NCBI GenBank assembly: GCA_964023205.1
Contig: OZ026842.1
Coordinates: 7,044,408-7,108,407, forward strand
DNA length: 64,000 bases
Reading direction: 5' to 3'
Source of the DNA: Lutraria lutraria
Taxonomy: Eukaryota > Mollusca > Bivalvia > Venerida > Mactridae
A program made the translations under genes and the position numbers. Positions 26,392 through 37,891 of this stretch are shown here, one piece after another. The notes under the pieces were generated by a model. That model did not search any database, had not been told where the DNA came from, and was given only the letters and a program-made list of their open reading frames with translations. Position 1 is the stretch's first letter. The number at the start of each line of letters is the position of its first letter.

Positions 26392-29300
26392 GTTTGTCTT
26401 TTGTAGAATTTTATTTATGAATCGAAATTCCTTAAATTGAACATAGTGCATTCTACATGTTCTTCAACGGTTTATTATGCCCCCTTGTGGGGACGAAAGG
26501 TCCGTCCGTCCGTTACAAATCCTTGTCCGACCAGTAACTAAAGAACGATTTTGCCTAAGCTCCTCAGAGTTGGTAGATGACCCCTATTTATTTTAAGTTT
26601 AAAAGGTCAAATGTCAAGGTTTTACTATCCAGTCGGCCAAAGGGACAACCGTGTTTCACAAACACCTTGCTTTTATTTCTGACTGAAGATTTCCGTGCGA
26701 CGGAATTTGTGGGAAAGATGTTCGTTGTATGAGACTTTTAATTAAAATGACCCAGGAGAACACCGATCAGATTCATGTAATTTTCTATCAGGCATTTTTA
26801 ATTAAAGTTAATACTAGTAGCAGTTTTTTCTATTCGGTTTACTGACTTTGAATTTTGTTTAACGAAATTGCTTAGGAAATAGAACCTATTAGTGCCAAAC
26901 ATTTGTGCGACAGGCACGCACACTTAAATACAGGTTTGCTAATAGAAAAAAATACGTATCCATTTATAATTTAATTCTAGAATGTTAGAATTATCTCCAT
27001 CCCATCGTTGGTACTGTGTCAAGTTTCGGGTCTCTGATACATTCAGTTAAATAATGCTAATTAACGTTCTGACTTTGATAGACAATGTTGGAATAATAGT
27101 ACGTTTAAAGCAAAACTAGAAATTAACTAAGACATTAGCTATATAAGGTCTTAAGTATGTATGGCGGCGTTGTTCGTTTTCTATTATGGTATTACGTAAA
27201 TTGTATGCAATTTCAACCTTACGTCTTAATGGTTTCCCTAGATAGCATTATCGTAATTTCTGTTTTTAAATCAGAAATGTTGAACTGTGAATATTTGACA
27301 TCCTTGACAAGTATTGTTTAAAACATTTAAGTGTATTTTGTAATGCATTACTATTTTGTAATATTTATTTTAGAATTTGTGTTGTGCACTATAATTATTA
27401 CAAAGATTAAAATGAATCGGGTTAAACGATACTGCATAATTATACCGCTTTCGAAGAAAAGGGGGTATATTGCTATTTCGTCCGTCCGTCCGTCCGTCCG
27501 TAAAAAATTCTTGTCCGACCAATAACAAGAGAAAGATTTGACCGAAGCTCATCAGATTTGGTTGGGAGGTTGCACATCACATGTGGATGACCCCTATAAA
27601 TTTTTAGGTCAAAGGTCATGGTCACGAGGGGCTAATGCGTGTTTTACAAACAGTACTTGTTATCTTATATTTTTCTGACTGTTTGTAAAATACGAAAATG
27701 AATATTACAATTTGTGTTTGGGGACCACAAACTCTTAAGTCGTTGTCTGATGTCAAAATCCCCTATAGCGGTTCATAAAGTAGCCGCTAACCCATACGAC
27801 AGTTAATCGCTGTTCACGGCCATTTAAATAAGGGGTTGCTCGGGGGGGGGGGGACATTAGGTGTGCATGGTATTGGGGATGCAGTTGTTCGGAACATTAT
27901 TTTATCGTATTACAATTGCATAGATACTCTCGTGTTCTTTTCTTTCCAATCAAAGTGAATTAACCAGGAGACAATATAATATAATATCAAAGACTTACAC
28001 TTAACAATGTATAGTATTGTAGCGAAATTCGGAGTTTGTGATTCATCCGAACTGCATTCTAGAACACGGTTCACGATTCGCGGACTTCTTTCTTGTCTGC
28101 AGTCTGCGACTCGCCAACTGCGAAGTGCGTTCCAACATTTTACGACCTATTTACCATAGTTTGTGATTATATAACATTTCGGTAATTCATTAATGGATTC
28201 GTATTTTGCGAGTAATCCGCAGATTTATCAGACGTGCCTTCATATATTATTAAGATAATATAAATCCACTTTGTGTTTTTGTCTGACGGAGCTGTGAACC
28301 CACATCGAAACAGGGAGCCCTGCCAACTGTCAATAGAATCATTTTGTCCTTGGATGTAGATATTACGAAACAGGAATTGGTTAAACGAAATTACTTTAAT
28401 TTCTTACTTTGGATTTATCGCCGTTTTTCAACAATACATAGTTCCCACATCTACAATATTTACCTCCCTTGGCGGCCATCTTGAAAGTCTCATTTGACTA
28501 GCATTGATAGAGGATATTTATATTTTTGTTCTGATAATTCTAAATCTAAAATTTTCATATGTGACAACTACATTTTCTTAAACCCGATATGATTATGTTT
28601 TTCCAACTTCATGATTAAGTTATATTTTGTAAATTGAGTTGTTTATAACCACTTGTTTGTTTTTTTCTATTAAACACATAAGAAATTTGACTTTCAAGAT
28701 GGCTGCCAATTTAAAACAAGGGAGATAAATATTGTAGTTGTGGGAACTATGTATTGTTCACTTCACCAGTGAGATGGCCAGGTTACAAATACAGCGTACA
28801 TTTAACCACCGTTCAAGGACTGCAGCCCTTTATTAAATTACTGTCATAACCACAGAACTATATAACCCAAAGTATGCATTTAGACATGTATAAAATCCAG
28901 AACGTATGTTAAAGTCGTCGTGGCGTACCAGGAACCCGTTACATAGACACTTACATTTCAACTTTAATCATGAAATCGATTTCACGATTTTGAAATTGTG
29001 AAATCGATTTCATGATTTCATTATTTCACAATGTCACGATTTCACGATTTCAACTTCATTATTTCATGTTTTGAAATTGTGAAATCTTGAAGTTGAAATG
29101 TCACCACCGGTCTTTCGTAGAAATACGTTCTTTAGTAATTGTAGTTAACATGGCGTATACATCGGACATTTAAGCGTAGACTAATCACTCTTACGGGTTG
29201 CTTCTATTCGAAAAACATTTCTCAGTTTCAAATTGTCTCAATTTAGTATCGCTCAAAGAGTGAGTAATTCATTTTACGCTAACCACAGAATGCTTCTTTC

Positions 29301-32300
29301 AAGACATTTGTTTGCTGGTTGAGAACCTTGCGGTTATCTATTTTTAGAAATAAATGGCAGCCAGTATACCGGCATATCTTCAGCTTTGAACACCGGAAGT
29401 GTTGATTTAATTTAAGGCCTCGCTTTGGTGAGAAATCATTCAAGCGACAAAGTTTGGTGTGGTCATGAAATATTCAGACACTTAGTATTTGTAGAATTAA
29501 GTTCCTGATTATAACTTACGAAAAAACTTAGAAATGTAAGAAATGTAAATCTATTGAAGATGAATTTCACTTTGTTTAAGTATGTCAATTATACTCAAAT
29601 ATTCGAAATGAAATATATATATCAGAAAGTTTTATTGGAGAAAACCAAATATTGCAAAATTTATCGAACTACTTTAATCTGAAAATGAAACAATAATTAA
29701 ACAACTCTTTCGGTAAATATTCATGAGTGTTTTAAATCACGTGACGACGCCCTGTGGCTATATATTCTAAAAGTTTTAAACTGTTTTCGTTTCAATTCAT
29801 TGGAATATTGTTAAACTTTTATTATGCCCCGTCATTCGAAATGACGGAAGGGTATAAAGTGTTACCCCCTGTCCGTCCTTCCGTCCGTTCGTTTTGGGAG
29901 TTAGGATCCTAATACCTTAATTCTTGACAGTTCTTTGACTTGCGTGTGAGTAAAAGCATGAACAGGCATCGGTTTGTTCTACCATTGTCAAGCAGCAAGC
30001 CATACATCATTGACAAATACTTGTTAAATACAGTCAAACATGTGTTTGTGGTCACCTATGATTAAAGACCACAATGTGAATAAAAGCCATTCTTTATAAA
30101 ACCGTCATTTACTATTAGTACTTCGAACAAAATGACCTCCGAATGAAGACCATCTGCTTATAAAGGTCACCTTTGATCGTTCCAATGATGGCCTTTGTTC
30201 GCAGGCTGGACTATACATGTAGGTTGTACTGTCATACAACGCAATATTAGAGTGCCATATGTATACCATACTCGTAATGCAGTATACAGTTATACTATTT
30301 CACAAAAACGAGTAGACTTTCATAATAGAAATATTTAGATTCGATATTATCTGTACATACATGTACTTAATTACTACTGTTTGTCAGTGTCTTGATCACA
30401 GATAGGGATCCCTCAGTAAAAAATACATTTCACCACAATGTGCGTAAGTGATTTATTATGTAATTTTACAAGTCTCAGTGCCATAATTACGGTATTTTGA
30501 TTTCCGTTACGTTCATACGGGGTGTCGTTCATCTTGATTTTCCTGAGTGGTTTTGCAAAACCATATTTTAATTTATCATACTCGTATATTCCACTTTTGA
30601 CTTGTTCAGCACGTTGCAATAATTGCTTTCTGTGTAATCACCATGTCTCATTTGTAACCTGGCGTTTCTCACTTTGTCATTGTTACAAATTGCCAAAACA
30701 TTGTCGGTTGCCCCAGTGGTTTGTTTATTTGTTTAAATTGCTTGCAATGAAGCTTAAATATCGCGAAGACTTTTTAGACTTGATTTTAAGGAAGCTTTGC
30801 TTCATTAATTTGTGAATAAAACATTACTTTCCCAATGAGCGTAAATTTCTTGATTTCCATAGAAGAGCTTCATAAATTTACCAACGGAAACGAAATGAGA
30901 GCCTGTCATTAATTTCCATCACCTATTTCCCGCCTCCTCTCCAAATGTTTGGTTGCCCCGCCTCCTTGCCACATAATCAGTTGCTCCTTTTCAACTCTGC
31001 ATGTTCGGTTGCTCCGCCTCCTCTCCGCATGTTCGGTTGTTCCACCTCCTCTACACATGTTCGGTTGCCACGCCTCCTTGCCACATGTTCAGTCGCTCCT
31101 CTTCAACTCTGCATGTTCGGTTGCTCCGCCTCCTCTCCGCATGTTCGGTTGTTCCACCTCCTCTACACATGTTCGGTTGCCCCGCCTCCTTGCCACATGT
31201 TCAGTCGCTCCTCTTCAACTCTGCATGTTCGGTTGCTCCACCTCCTCTCCGCATGTTCGGTTGCTCCGCCTCCTCTCCGCATGTTCGGTTGTTCCACCTC
31301 CTCTACACATGTTCGGTTGCCACGCCTCCTTGCCACATGTTCAGTCGCTCCTCTTCAACTCTGCATGTTCGGTTGCTCCGCCTCCTCTCCGCATGTTCGG
31401 TTGTTCCACCTCCTCTACACATGTTCGGTTGCCCCGCCTCCTTGCCACATGTTCAGTCGCTCCTCTTCAACTCTGCATGTTCGGTTGCTCCACCTCCTCT
31501 CCGCATGTTCGGTTGCTCCGCCTCCTCTCCGCATGTTCGGTTATTCCACCTCCTCTACACATGTTCGGTTGCCCCGCCTCCTTGCCACATGTTCAGTCGC
31601 TCCTCTTCAACTCTGCATGTTCGGTTGCTCCACCTCCTCTCCGCATGTTCGGTTGCTCCACCTCCTCTCCGCATGTTTGGTTGTTCCACCTCCTCTACAC
31701 ATGTCCGGTTGCCCCGCCTCCTTGCCACATGTTCAGTTGCTCCTCTTCAACTCTGCATGTTCGGTTGCTCCGCCTCCTCTACACATGTCCGGTTGCTCCG
31801 CCTCCTCTCCGCATGTTCGGTTGTTCCACCTCCTCTACACATGTCCGGTTGCCCCGCCTCCTTGCCACATGTTCAGTTGCTCCTCTTCAACTCTGCATGT
31901 TCGGTTGCTCCGCCTCCTCTCCGCATGTTCGGTTGTTCCACCTCCTCTACACATGTCGGGTTGCCCCGCCTCCTTGCCACATGTTCAGTTGCTCCTCTTC
32001 AACTCTGCATGTTCGGTTGCTCCGCCTCCTCTACACATGTCCGGTTGCCCCGCCTCCTTGCCACATGTTCAGTTGCTCCTCTTCAACTCTGCATGTTCGG
32101 TTGCTCCGCCTCCTCTCCGCATGTTCGGTTGTTCCACCTCCTCTACACATGTCCGGTTGCCCCGCCTACTTGCCACATGTTCAGTTGCTCCTCTTCAACT
32201 CTGCATGTTAGGTTGCTCCGCCTCCTCTACACATGTCCGGTTGCCCCGCCTCCTTGCCACATGTTCAGTCGCTCCTCTTCAACTCTGCATTTTCGGTTGC

Positions 32301-34034
32301 TCCGCCTCCTCTCCGCATGTTCGGTTGTTCCACCTCCTCTACACATGTCCGGTTGCCCCGCCTCCTTGCCACATGTTCAGTTGCTCCTCTTCAACTCTGC
32401 ATGTTCGGTTGCTCCGCCTCCTCTACACATGTTCGGTTGCCCCGCCTCCTTGCCACATGTTCAGTTGCTCATCTTCAACTCTGCATGTTCGGTTTCTCCG
32501 CCTCCTCTACACATGTTCGGTTGCCCCGCCTCCTTGCCACATGTTCAGTTGCTCCTCTTCAACTCTGCATGTTCGGTTGCTCCGCCTCCTCTACACATGT
32601 TCGGTTGCTCTTGTTTTTCTTTCTCCTGATTGGTTCATTTAAACCTCACCATATTCTCGTTGGCATGACTTCATTTTTTCTTATGCCAAAGTGTTCAGCG
32701 GTTAGGCATGAGGCAGTACATGTATATTGTAAATACAACCCGATTCTTTGTCGTTTGCTCTTTTGTCGCTTTATTCAATTTGTTGCGTAACACCTCCCTT
32801 GGGTTCGTTGGCATGTTGATGACCGCATAGCAGAGATCTCAGTTTTTAAGCAATCTAGAAAACAAACGATTTACTTAAAATCAGCAATTCATGACACCTT
32901 GTGTGAAGTTAAACCTTAATTAGCTTTTTCTATCGACAGCCATCTTTCAAGCGATATCCAGTCACTACAAGACTGCATTGAAATGTACATACTCCAGAGA
33001 GTTACGTAGCAACACTACGCGCATGCGCAGATTTTGTTGGTTTAACTAGATAGAAATTATCGTTGTAATCATTACTTTAATGGTTGTTGTCATTAATGTA
33101 CAGCTGACTTGAAGAGAATTATCTTCTGGTTATCTGCCTTAAAATATGTGTGGCTTTACTCTTCAAACGATTCTTAATTTGGATCAATACATCCTTGTAT
33201 AGCTTTCAAACTCTGAGTAATGGCATCTACATGCTTGTTTATTTCTACACGCAAGTTCCGGAAGTGACGTTTCAGCGTATTCGAGACAAGTCGGAAGTCT
33301 AATCAGATTTAATTTTTCCGGGATAATTTACAACAAAATAACATAAACTATATTTTGCAATATTTCCAACATAAAACGTTAGTGCATATAATATTATACT
33401 GTTCACCAATCGTAACTACTCGGGCATTTCCGTAATTGCCTTTGGTGCACTGCAACAGGGAACGGGAAACAATTTAACCTAAATCATTTGATGATTTGGA
33501 GTGACTTCCCCTTTTATATATTTTTTTTAAATTACGTTCTTTTGTTTGGAATCATTTATTTACAGCATGAGAAGAATTGGTATTTAATTGATTTATTTTG
33601 TATTTCCAGTGCCCGGTCGTCAGTTCCCAATTTCTCATTGGATCAGTCAAGAAGATCTCGCTTTTACAAGTAAGGTTCAGTATCGTCACGGACGAATAGT
33701 CGTTCTTGAAGAGGGTCTTTACTACGTCTACAGTCAGTTATCGTTCCTGGAAGTGTTAGACAAGCCAGGAGCCATCGACACCGGATCTCAATCTTTATCG
33801 CACTATATATACCGCTATAACATTATATATCCACATGGCGGTGAGGAATCTATGATACAGAATAGCATAACTAAGTGCTGGGACCAGAATAAAGTATTTG
33901 GCGAGTATACTAGCTATCTTGGTGCCGTGTTCCATCTACGCCAAGGTGATGAACTGTTCGTTAAAGTATCAAATTTGACACTAATTGTGAGAGAACCAAA
34001 ATTGAATTATTTTGGTCTGTTTAAAGTGAACTAA
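26293..34034 (+). CDS. TNF-superfamily ligand, 3' part (two exons, 5' end not found)
   Basis: Two exons, 26293-26391 and 33610-34034, join in phase (G|TG, Val) to give 173 readable residues ending at TAA 34032-34034. They form a TNF homology domain, the trimeric jelly roll by which TNF-family cytokines bind death or immune receptors. Seen, numbering from the first complete codon: KPAAHL at 16-21 (strand A), EEGLYYVYSQLSF at 66-78, YLGAVFHLRQGDEL at 135-148 and the C-terminal NYFGLF at 165-170. The layout and spacing match the family, and the C-terminus lies at the usual place just after the last strand. There is one Cys (122), so no intradomain disulfide, and one NLT glycosylation sequon at 154. 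The cytoplasmic tail, TM anchor and stalk expected of a type II membrane protein must be encoded upstream; no convincing exon was found. The family is near certain; orthology to a named ligand cannot be decided. Confidence 0.9.
26471..26665 (+). mobile_element. pearl/Helitron-like repeat with GTCC microsatellite, copy 1
   Basis: atgcccccttgtggggacg, then gtccgtccgtccg, then ttgtccgaccagtaac and gatgacccctat, shared with 27461-27665. Lies in the TNF-ligand intron. Confidence 0.55.
26666..27460. other. intronic, nothing recognised
   Basis: AT-rich intron sequence of the TNF ligand. Confidence 0.55.
27461..27665 (+). mobile_element. pearl/Helitron-like repeat with GTCC microsatellite, copy 2
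   Basis: (gtcc)5, ttgtccgaccaataac, gatgacccctata, then AGGTCAAAGGTCA at 27606-27618, a perfect DR1 nuclear-receptor element. Confidence 0.6.
27666..28432. other. intronic, nothing but a G12 run (27842-27853)
   Basis: No ORF or other repeat recognised. Confidence 0.55.
28433..28756 (+). mobile_element. ~320-bp foldback MITE (family O), copy 2
   Basis: Terminal inverted repeats: aatacatagttcccac at left and gtgggaactatgtatt at right, extending through tacaatattta(c/t)ctccctt to a gccatcttgaaagt / actttcaagatggc pair. No coding capacity. Confidence 0.8.
28951..29103. repeat. GAAATCG/TTTCAC foldback
   Basis: acatttcaacttt at the left end and aagttgaaatgt at the right. The interior is many copies of gatttcac, gaaatcg and their complements, giving several alternative hairpins. 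Confidence 0.75.
29104..29818. other. intronic, nothing recognised
   Basis: AT-rich. Confidence 0.55.
29819..29945 (+). mobile_element. pearl/Helitron-like fragment
   Basis: tattatgccccgtcattcg, a hairpin cattcgaaatg, then ccgtccttccgtccg: the 5' part of the same class as 26471. Confidence 0.45.
30029..30215 (+). mobile_element. MITE family B, copy 2
   Basis: tacagtcaaacatgtg at left and gcaggctggactata at right, with tgacctccgaatgaag inside. Confidence 0.7.
30216..30938. other. intronic, nothing recognised
   Basis: Open frames on both strands around 30413-30815 have no family resemblance. Confidence 0.5.
30939..32619 (+). repeat. 28-bp minisatellite, ~60 units, 112-bp higher-order repeat
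   Basis: Unit catgttcggttgctccgcct plus cctctccg. Four variant units (ending ctctccg, ctctaca, cttgcca, caactctg) recur in order, giving a 112-bp period, e.g. 31000 to 31112, with occasional five-unit blocks. It is C/T-rich on the plus strand. All three plus frames stay open because the unit has no stop and 28 is not a multiple of 3. Intronic in the TNF-ligand gene. Confidence 0.92.
32620..33407. other. intronic, nothing recognised
   Basis: Includes the short motif tacgcgcatgcgcag near 33015; otherwise unremarkable. Confidence 0.5.
33408..33475 (+). mobile_element. fragment of 51-bp repeat fused to half micro-element E6
   Basis: accaatcgtaactactcggg and catttccgtaa match the 51-bp repeat at 45089. 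They join directly to tttggtgcactgcaacaggg and aacgggaaac, the right half of the GGTTCCCG element. Confidence 0.6.
33610..34034 (+). CDS. TNF-ligand terminal exon (most of TNF homology domain)
   Basis: The acceptor tgtatttccag ends at 33609. The first two bases TG complete the Val codon begun by the previous exon. The exon encodes 141 residues covering strands A' to H and terminates at TAA 34032-34034. It is strongly TNF-like (EEGLYYVYSQ, LGAVFHLRQGD, YFGLF). Splitting off strand A by an intron is unusual compared with vertebrate TNF genes, where the domain lies mostly in one exon. Confidence 0.92.
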
Positions 34035-34361
34035 TACGGAGAAACTGTCTAATTCGGTTATTCCACTGATGCTATTCCATTGTCCATTGTATAAAACTAC
34101 TCGCCGAAAATACGATCCGACATTTTAAGTCTCATTACTTCATGTCGAAAGACAAGTATAATCAAATTGATTAGCAATAGACGCTAATTTCCCAGCTGTG
34201 AACATTAAGAGGGCAGTCACTGTGTTCTGGATTAATTTAAGGGTAGTTACGTGTTTTTAATGAGTTTTAAGTCGGTACTCGTGTAACAAAAATAATTTGC
34301 ACTATGGAAGGAGGTCGATAATTAAGTATTCTTTTGGGTTTTTCATTGATGTGTATGTTTC

Positions 34362-34402
34362 ATTAAAAATAATTGTTTTTCAATAATAATTTTTTTTTTG
34401 TT
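34362..34402 (+). promoter_or_regulatory. candidate poly(A) signal of the TNF-ligand gene
   Basis: ATTAAA at 34362-34367, a common variant signal, is followed within 40 nt by a U/GU-rich tract. It would give a 3' UTR of about 350 nt. No canonical AATAAA was seen nearer the stop codon. Confidence 0.35.
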
Positions 34403-35734
34403 CTAAGATGACTTTTATACAATTTTTTATCGTTTAATACACTGCATGTATACTTAATCATGGCCTAAGCTGCTGGTCTTAATGCGCATGCGTTATGAGT
34501 GCATTTAACATCTAGGGGCCGTAACTCCATACAGGTTCAGTATTAAACATGTCTGATAAATACGGCGCTGAAGTTGTGTTTAAAATCCCCATATACCGTG
34601 GACAAACTGTCAGTCAATGTAGATGTAGATGGCATGGATGTATGAATGTTTTATAATCAAATGCGGATCGTTTATATGAGAACGAATATGTTCGTAAATA
34701 CCACAATCTGTTCCATTGTTTCACAGACGTATCATGATAAAGTTTTGGCTTATAAAGTCCCATTATTTCAACCATTCATTGCTTTTAATTGAACGAGTGC
34801 GATTTTTTTATTACTCTGAATGTTATGCTACATATTAAATGTAATTTTTTATGACTGAATTTTCTAATTCGTTTGTTTGAACCACATTAGGATAAATGTT
34901 TGAAAATTCGCGAAAGACGGCTTCATTTTTAATGCTAGTCGTCTGTAGCTGATCCTTCATATATTGTAGGCGTTTCTCTTACCGTGAATTATCAATTCTG
35001 GAAGACATTTTGAGTGATGTGATACTCAAGTTCTAAATTAGGATTTTAAAACAGACAGACTGTAAGCTATTGAACATCGGGCAAAGGTACATGCTGCGGC
35101 TTTGACTATGACTATTGAAAATAAATCTACAATAGCAATAGCTATTAAGATTTCTGTTCTGTTATATCAGTTGCTATTAATGGTTGGAATTTCTAATACA
35201 ATCTTACTGATTTACACACAAATATTCCGGAGACTTACCTAAAAGTAATGTATATTTTTTTGGCAATAAAATCCACTTATTAGATGCCCCGTAGATATGT
35301 TATCGGAAAACAAAACATGTTTTTATGACAGTGTTAAATTAATGAATCTATAGATTTTTGAATTACTGGTGTATAATGTCAATGTTGTCTCTAGACTCAA
35401 TTAGATGTTTCCATTTCTAGACTTGTGTCTTCCATTGCATCAATAATTATTGCATTATAACGTTCTCTGCACCATTGTTTTGGAAGGATACCACATTTAG
35501 CGCCCCTGATGTGTTGGTGATCTGTCTAAACTCGGTATATAGTTGGCCATACGTTCTTGTCACATTCTAAGATAGTAGACTACGGTTGTCGGAACGGGTC
35601 AATGACATTCTAATCCATTCTCCACTTCAGATGAATACTCTCAATAAATCGACTGCCTTGTTATTTTACTTGACTCCTCTATTATGATTACTTAAAAGAA
35701 TTGCTACGAACTGAATATAAATGGTGTTGTTATA
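34403..35734. other. no gene recognised
   Basis: AT-rich downstream flank of the TNF-ligand gene. Confidence 0.55.
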
Positions 35735-35923
35735 TGCAGTGCAATCTCTCCAAAGCAATATCCTTTTGGAGAAGTAAAATTATGTTGCTGTTGTTGTTGA
35801 GAGGTTGTTGATCTAGCGAGGCTAAATTAATAATTAAATCGGGTAGTGGAGAAAAAAAATCATGCTGTTGTTGAAGGGAGGATGTTGCCCAAGAGAGGGC
35901 CGCTCTGGAGAAGTTGTACTGTA
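35735..35923 (-). mobile_element. MITE family A, copy 4
   Basis: tgcagtgcaatctctccaaa left, ctggagaagttgtactgta right; reverse-oriented interior (gttgttgagaggttgttg). Confidence 0.75.
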
Positions 35924-36194
35924 TATGTAAAATTGTTCGAAATAGTTTTTTACTGTTTTGAATTGAATAGTTGCGTTAAGGTTATATATAGAGAAACACA
36001 ATGATTTTGTTTATTTGATAAACTTAAAGCTTGTTTTATTGTGCATCCTAGAATGGGTACCATTGATTGTAGTATGCTTACAGTTTGGTGTATCATTTCA
36101 AAGTACAGTTTTTGTTGGCCTAATGTATAAATTACATAGGTGATTGTTACAAGCTATTCCTATTATATAGACACCGGTTTCTTGTACTTTTATA

Positions 36195-36378
36195 TACAGT
36201 CAAACCTGTATTAGAAGCCACATTCGAATAAGGCCTCTCTGTGAATTTAAAAGGCCATTCTTTTAATAGCAGTCATTGATTTTTTATAACAAAATGACCT
36301 CCGAATATAGGCCACCTGTCAGTAAAAGTCACATTTTGTCTTTCCCAAGGGTGGCTTTTGTTTACAGGTTTGACTGTA
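36195..36378 (+). mobile_element. MITE family B, copy 3
   Basis: Best-preserved ends: tacagtcaaacctgta and tacaggtttgactgta, a 16-bp terminal inverted repeat with outer TA. Confidence 0.8.
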
Positions 36379-37806
36379 TATATATCGGTCCTTGTCATTT
36401 ACATGTTGATGTACATACGTATGTAATTATTTTATATAATATAATTATTATTATTATTATTAGTGTTAAGATTATTATTATAATATAATTGTTTTTATGA
36501 GACTTTGTTGATATGTGCTAATTATTGTTTCTGTATTTACTATGTGTTACTTTCTGTGCATATGACTCATAAGCCAAGCCAAATACATGTACGTCACAGA
36601 AAATGTGCTCCATCATATTTTGAATAATTATTTATCAATTTTGCATACGTAAGGTCATTTAGCCTGACTGAATCTGTTTCATCATGGTAATTGTTTCGTG
36701 TAATAGTGTAGTATTGACCTTTGAAAGTATCATCTCCATTACTGGAATATTACTTTGCCAAAACATTACTTTTTTCCCATCTTTTCGACATTTTCTTCCG
36801 ATGGAATTCATCTAACTTAAGATTTACAGACCCTAATACAAGCATACATTACTAACCTTTAAACTCTTGTTTATTAACAGTGAATATATAGAATGAATCA
36901 TTTAGAAATCTTTTTCAGAATTGTGTAATTTTGGAATTTGTAAATTTGAAATTAAAAAAATGCTTTATCATCATAGAAAAGGGAGATTACTATTTAGTTA
37001 TATTACTTCCCTTTATGATGTAAAAGTCAAACTACACTGACTTCAAAATGCTATATGGTTGAAAGTTAATATTTTAGTCTATTATGTTTTGATTGCACCA
37101 TTTAATAAGGTTAATATACCTCTTACTTTTGGTCATAATTATTACAAGTTTGTATTAGGGTCCGTTATCCAGTTACATAAATACATGTACGTATGTATTC
37201 CTATTATTTTTCTTAAAACTTTTAGCATTAAAATGTTCTGTATGCATAAGGTTTGTGATTTTTATTCACATTTAATCTACTGCAAAAGTTGATCTCATTT
37301 AGAAATTTCTTAGAAAAACAAAATAAATTTCTCGATATTTTTTTTTTGCAATTATAGATGTTATTTACTCATGAAATGTTAGACAATGGTTTGAATACCA
37401 TGTGTTATTAACTTGGATACTGTCATATTAAACAAATTCTGCTAAATCACACCTAATGTTACATCCTTTTATATCACTTTCGTTAATTCCATTTATTAAA
37501 TACGTATTAAGAAATTTCTCCAAGAATTCCGATATTATATATCGCATGCTGTTTGTAATAGAAGTTTTAATAATCGTGAATAATCACACTATTTTGTTGA
37601 AATTTCATTTTTCTTTCCGGATTCAATTTCCCTTCGATGTTTTATCATTATTATTCCATGTATTTAAGTATTATCAACATCTCATATAGACTCTTAGAAA
37701 TTTCTGCTGTGTCAATATTTAATTTTTCTCCCAAGAGAATTAAACGTGGTTAAACCATGAGTTTTCTTTTGAAAATTCAATTTTATAACGGTTATGCAAA
37801 AATCAC
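36379..37806. other. no gene recognised
   Basis: AT-rich; (att)n-like run near 36445-36460. Confidence 0.55.
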
Positions 37807-37891
37807 AGCTCCGATTAAACTGGTTCCCGTTGACTTGTGTGTACCTTTGGTGCACTGCATCATGGAACGGGAACCAGTTTAAGCTCCGATT
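37807..37891 (+). mobile_element. GGTTCCCG micro-element E7 with 10-bp target duplication
   Basis: The element 37817-37881 (aaactggttcccgttgac ... gaacgggaaccagttta) is flanked on both sides by agctccgatt (37807-37816 and 37882-37891). This is the clearest insertion footprint of the family. Confidence 0.85.

Noticed and set aside
30945..32642. Three overlapping long open frames (565, 542 and 420 codons)
   Set aside because: They lie in the same strand of a 28-bp minisatellite with no stop in any frame; all three translate to the same kind of Cys/Pro/Ser repeat. Artefact of the repeat.
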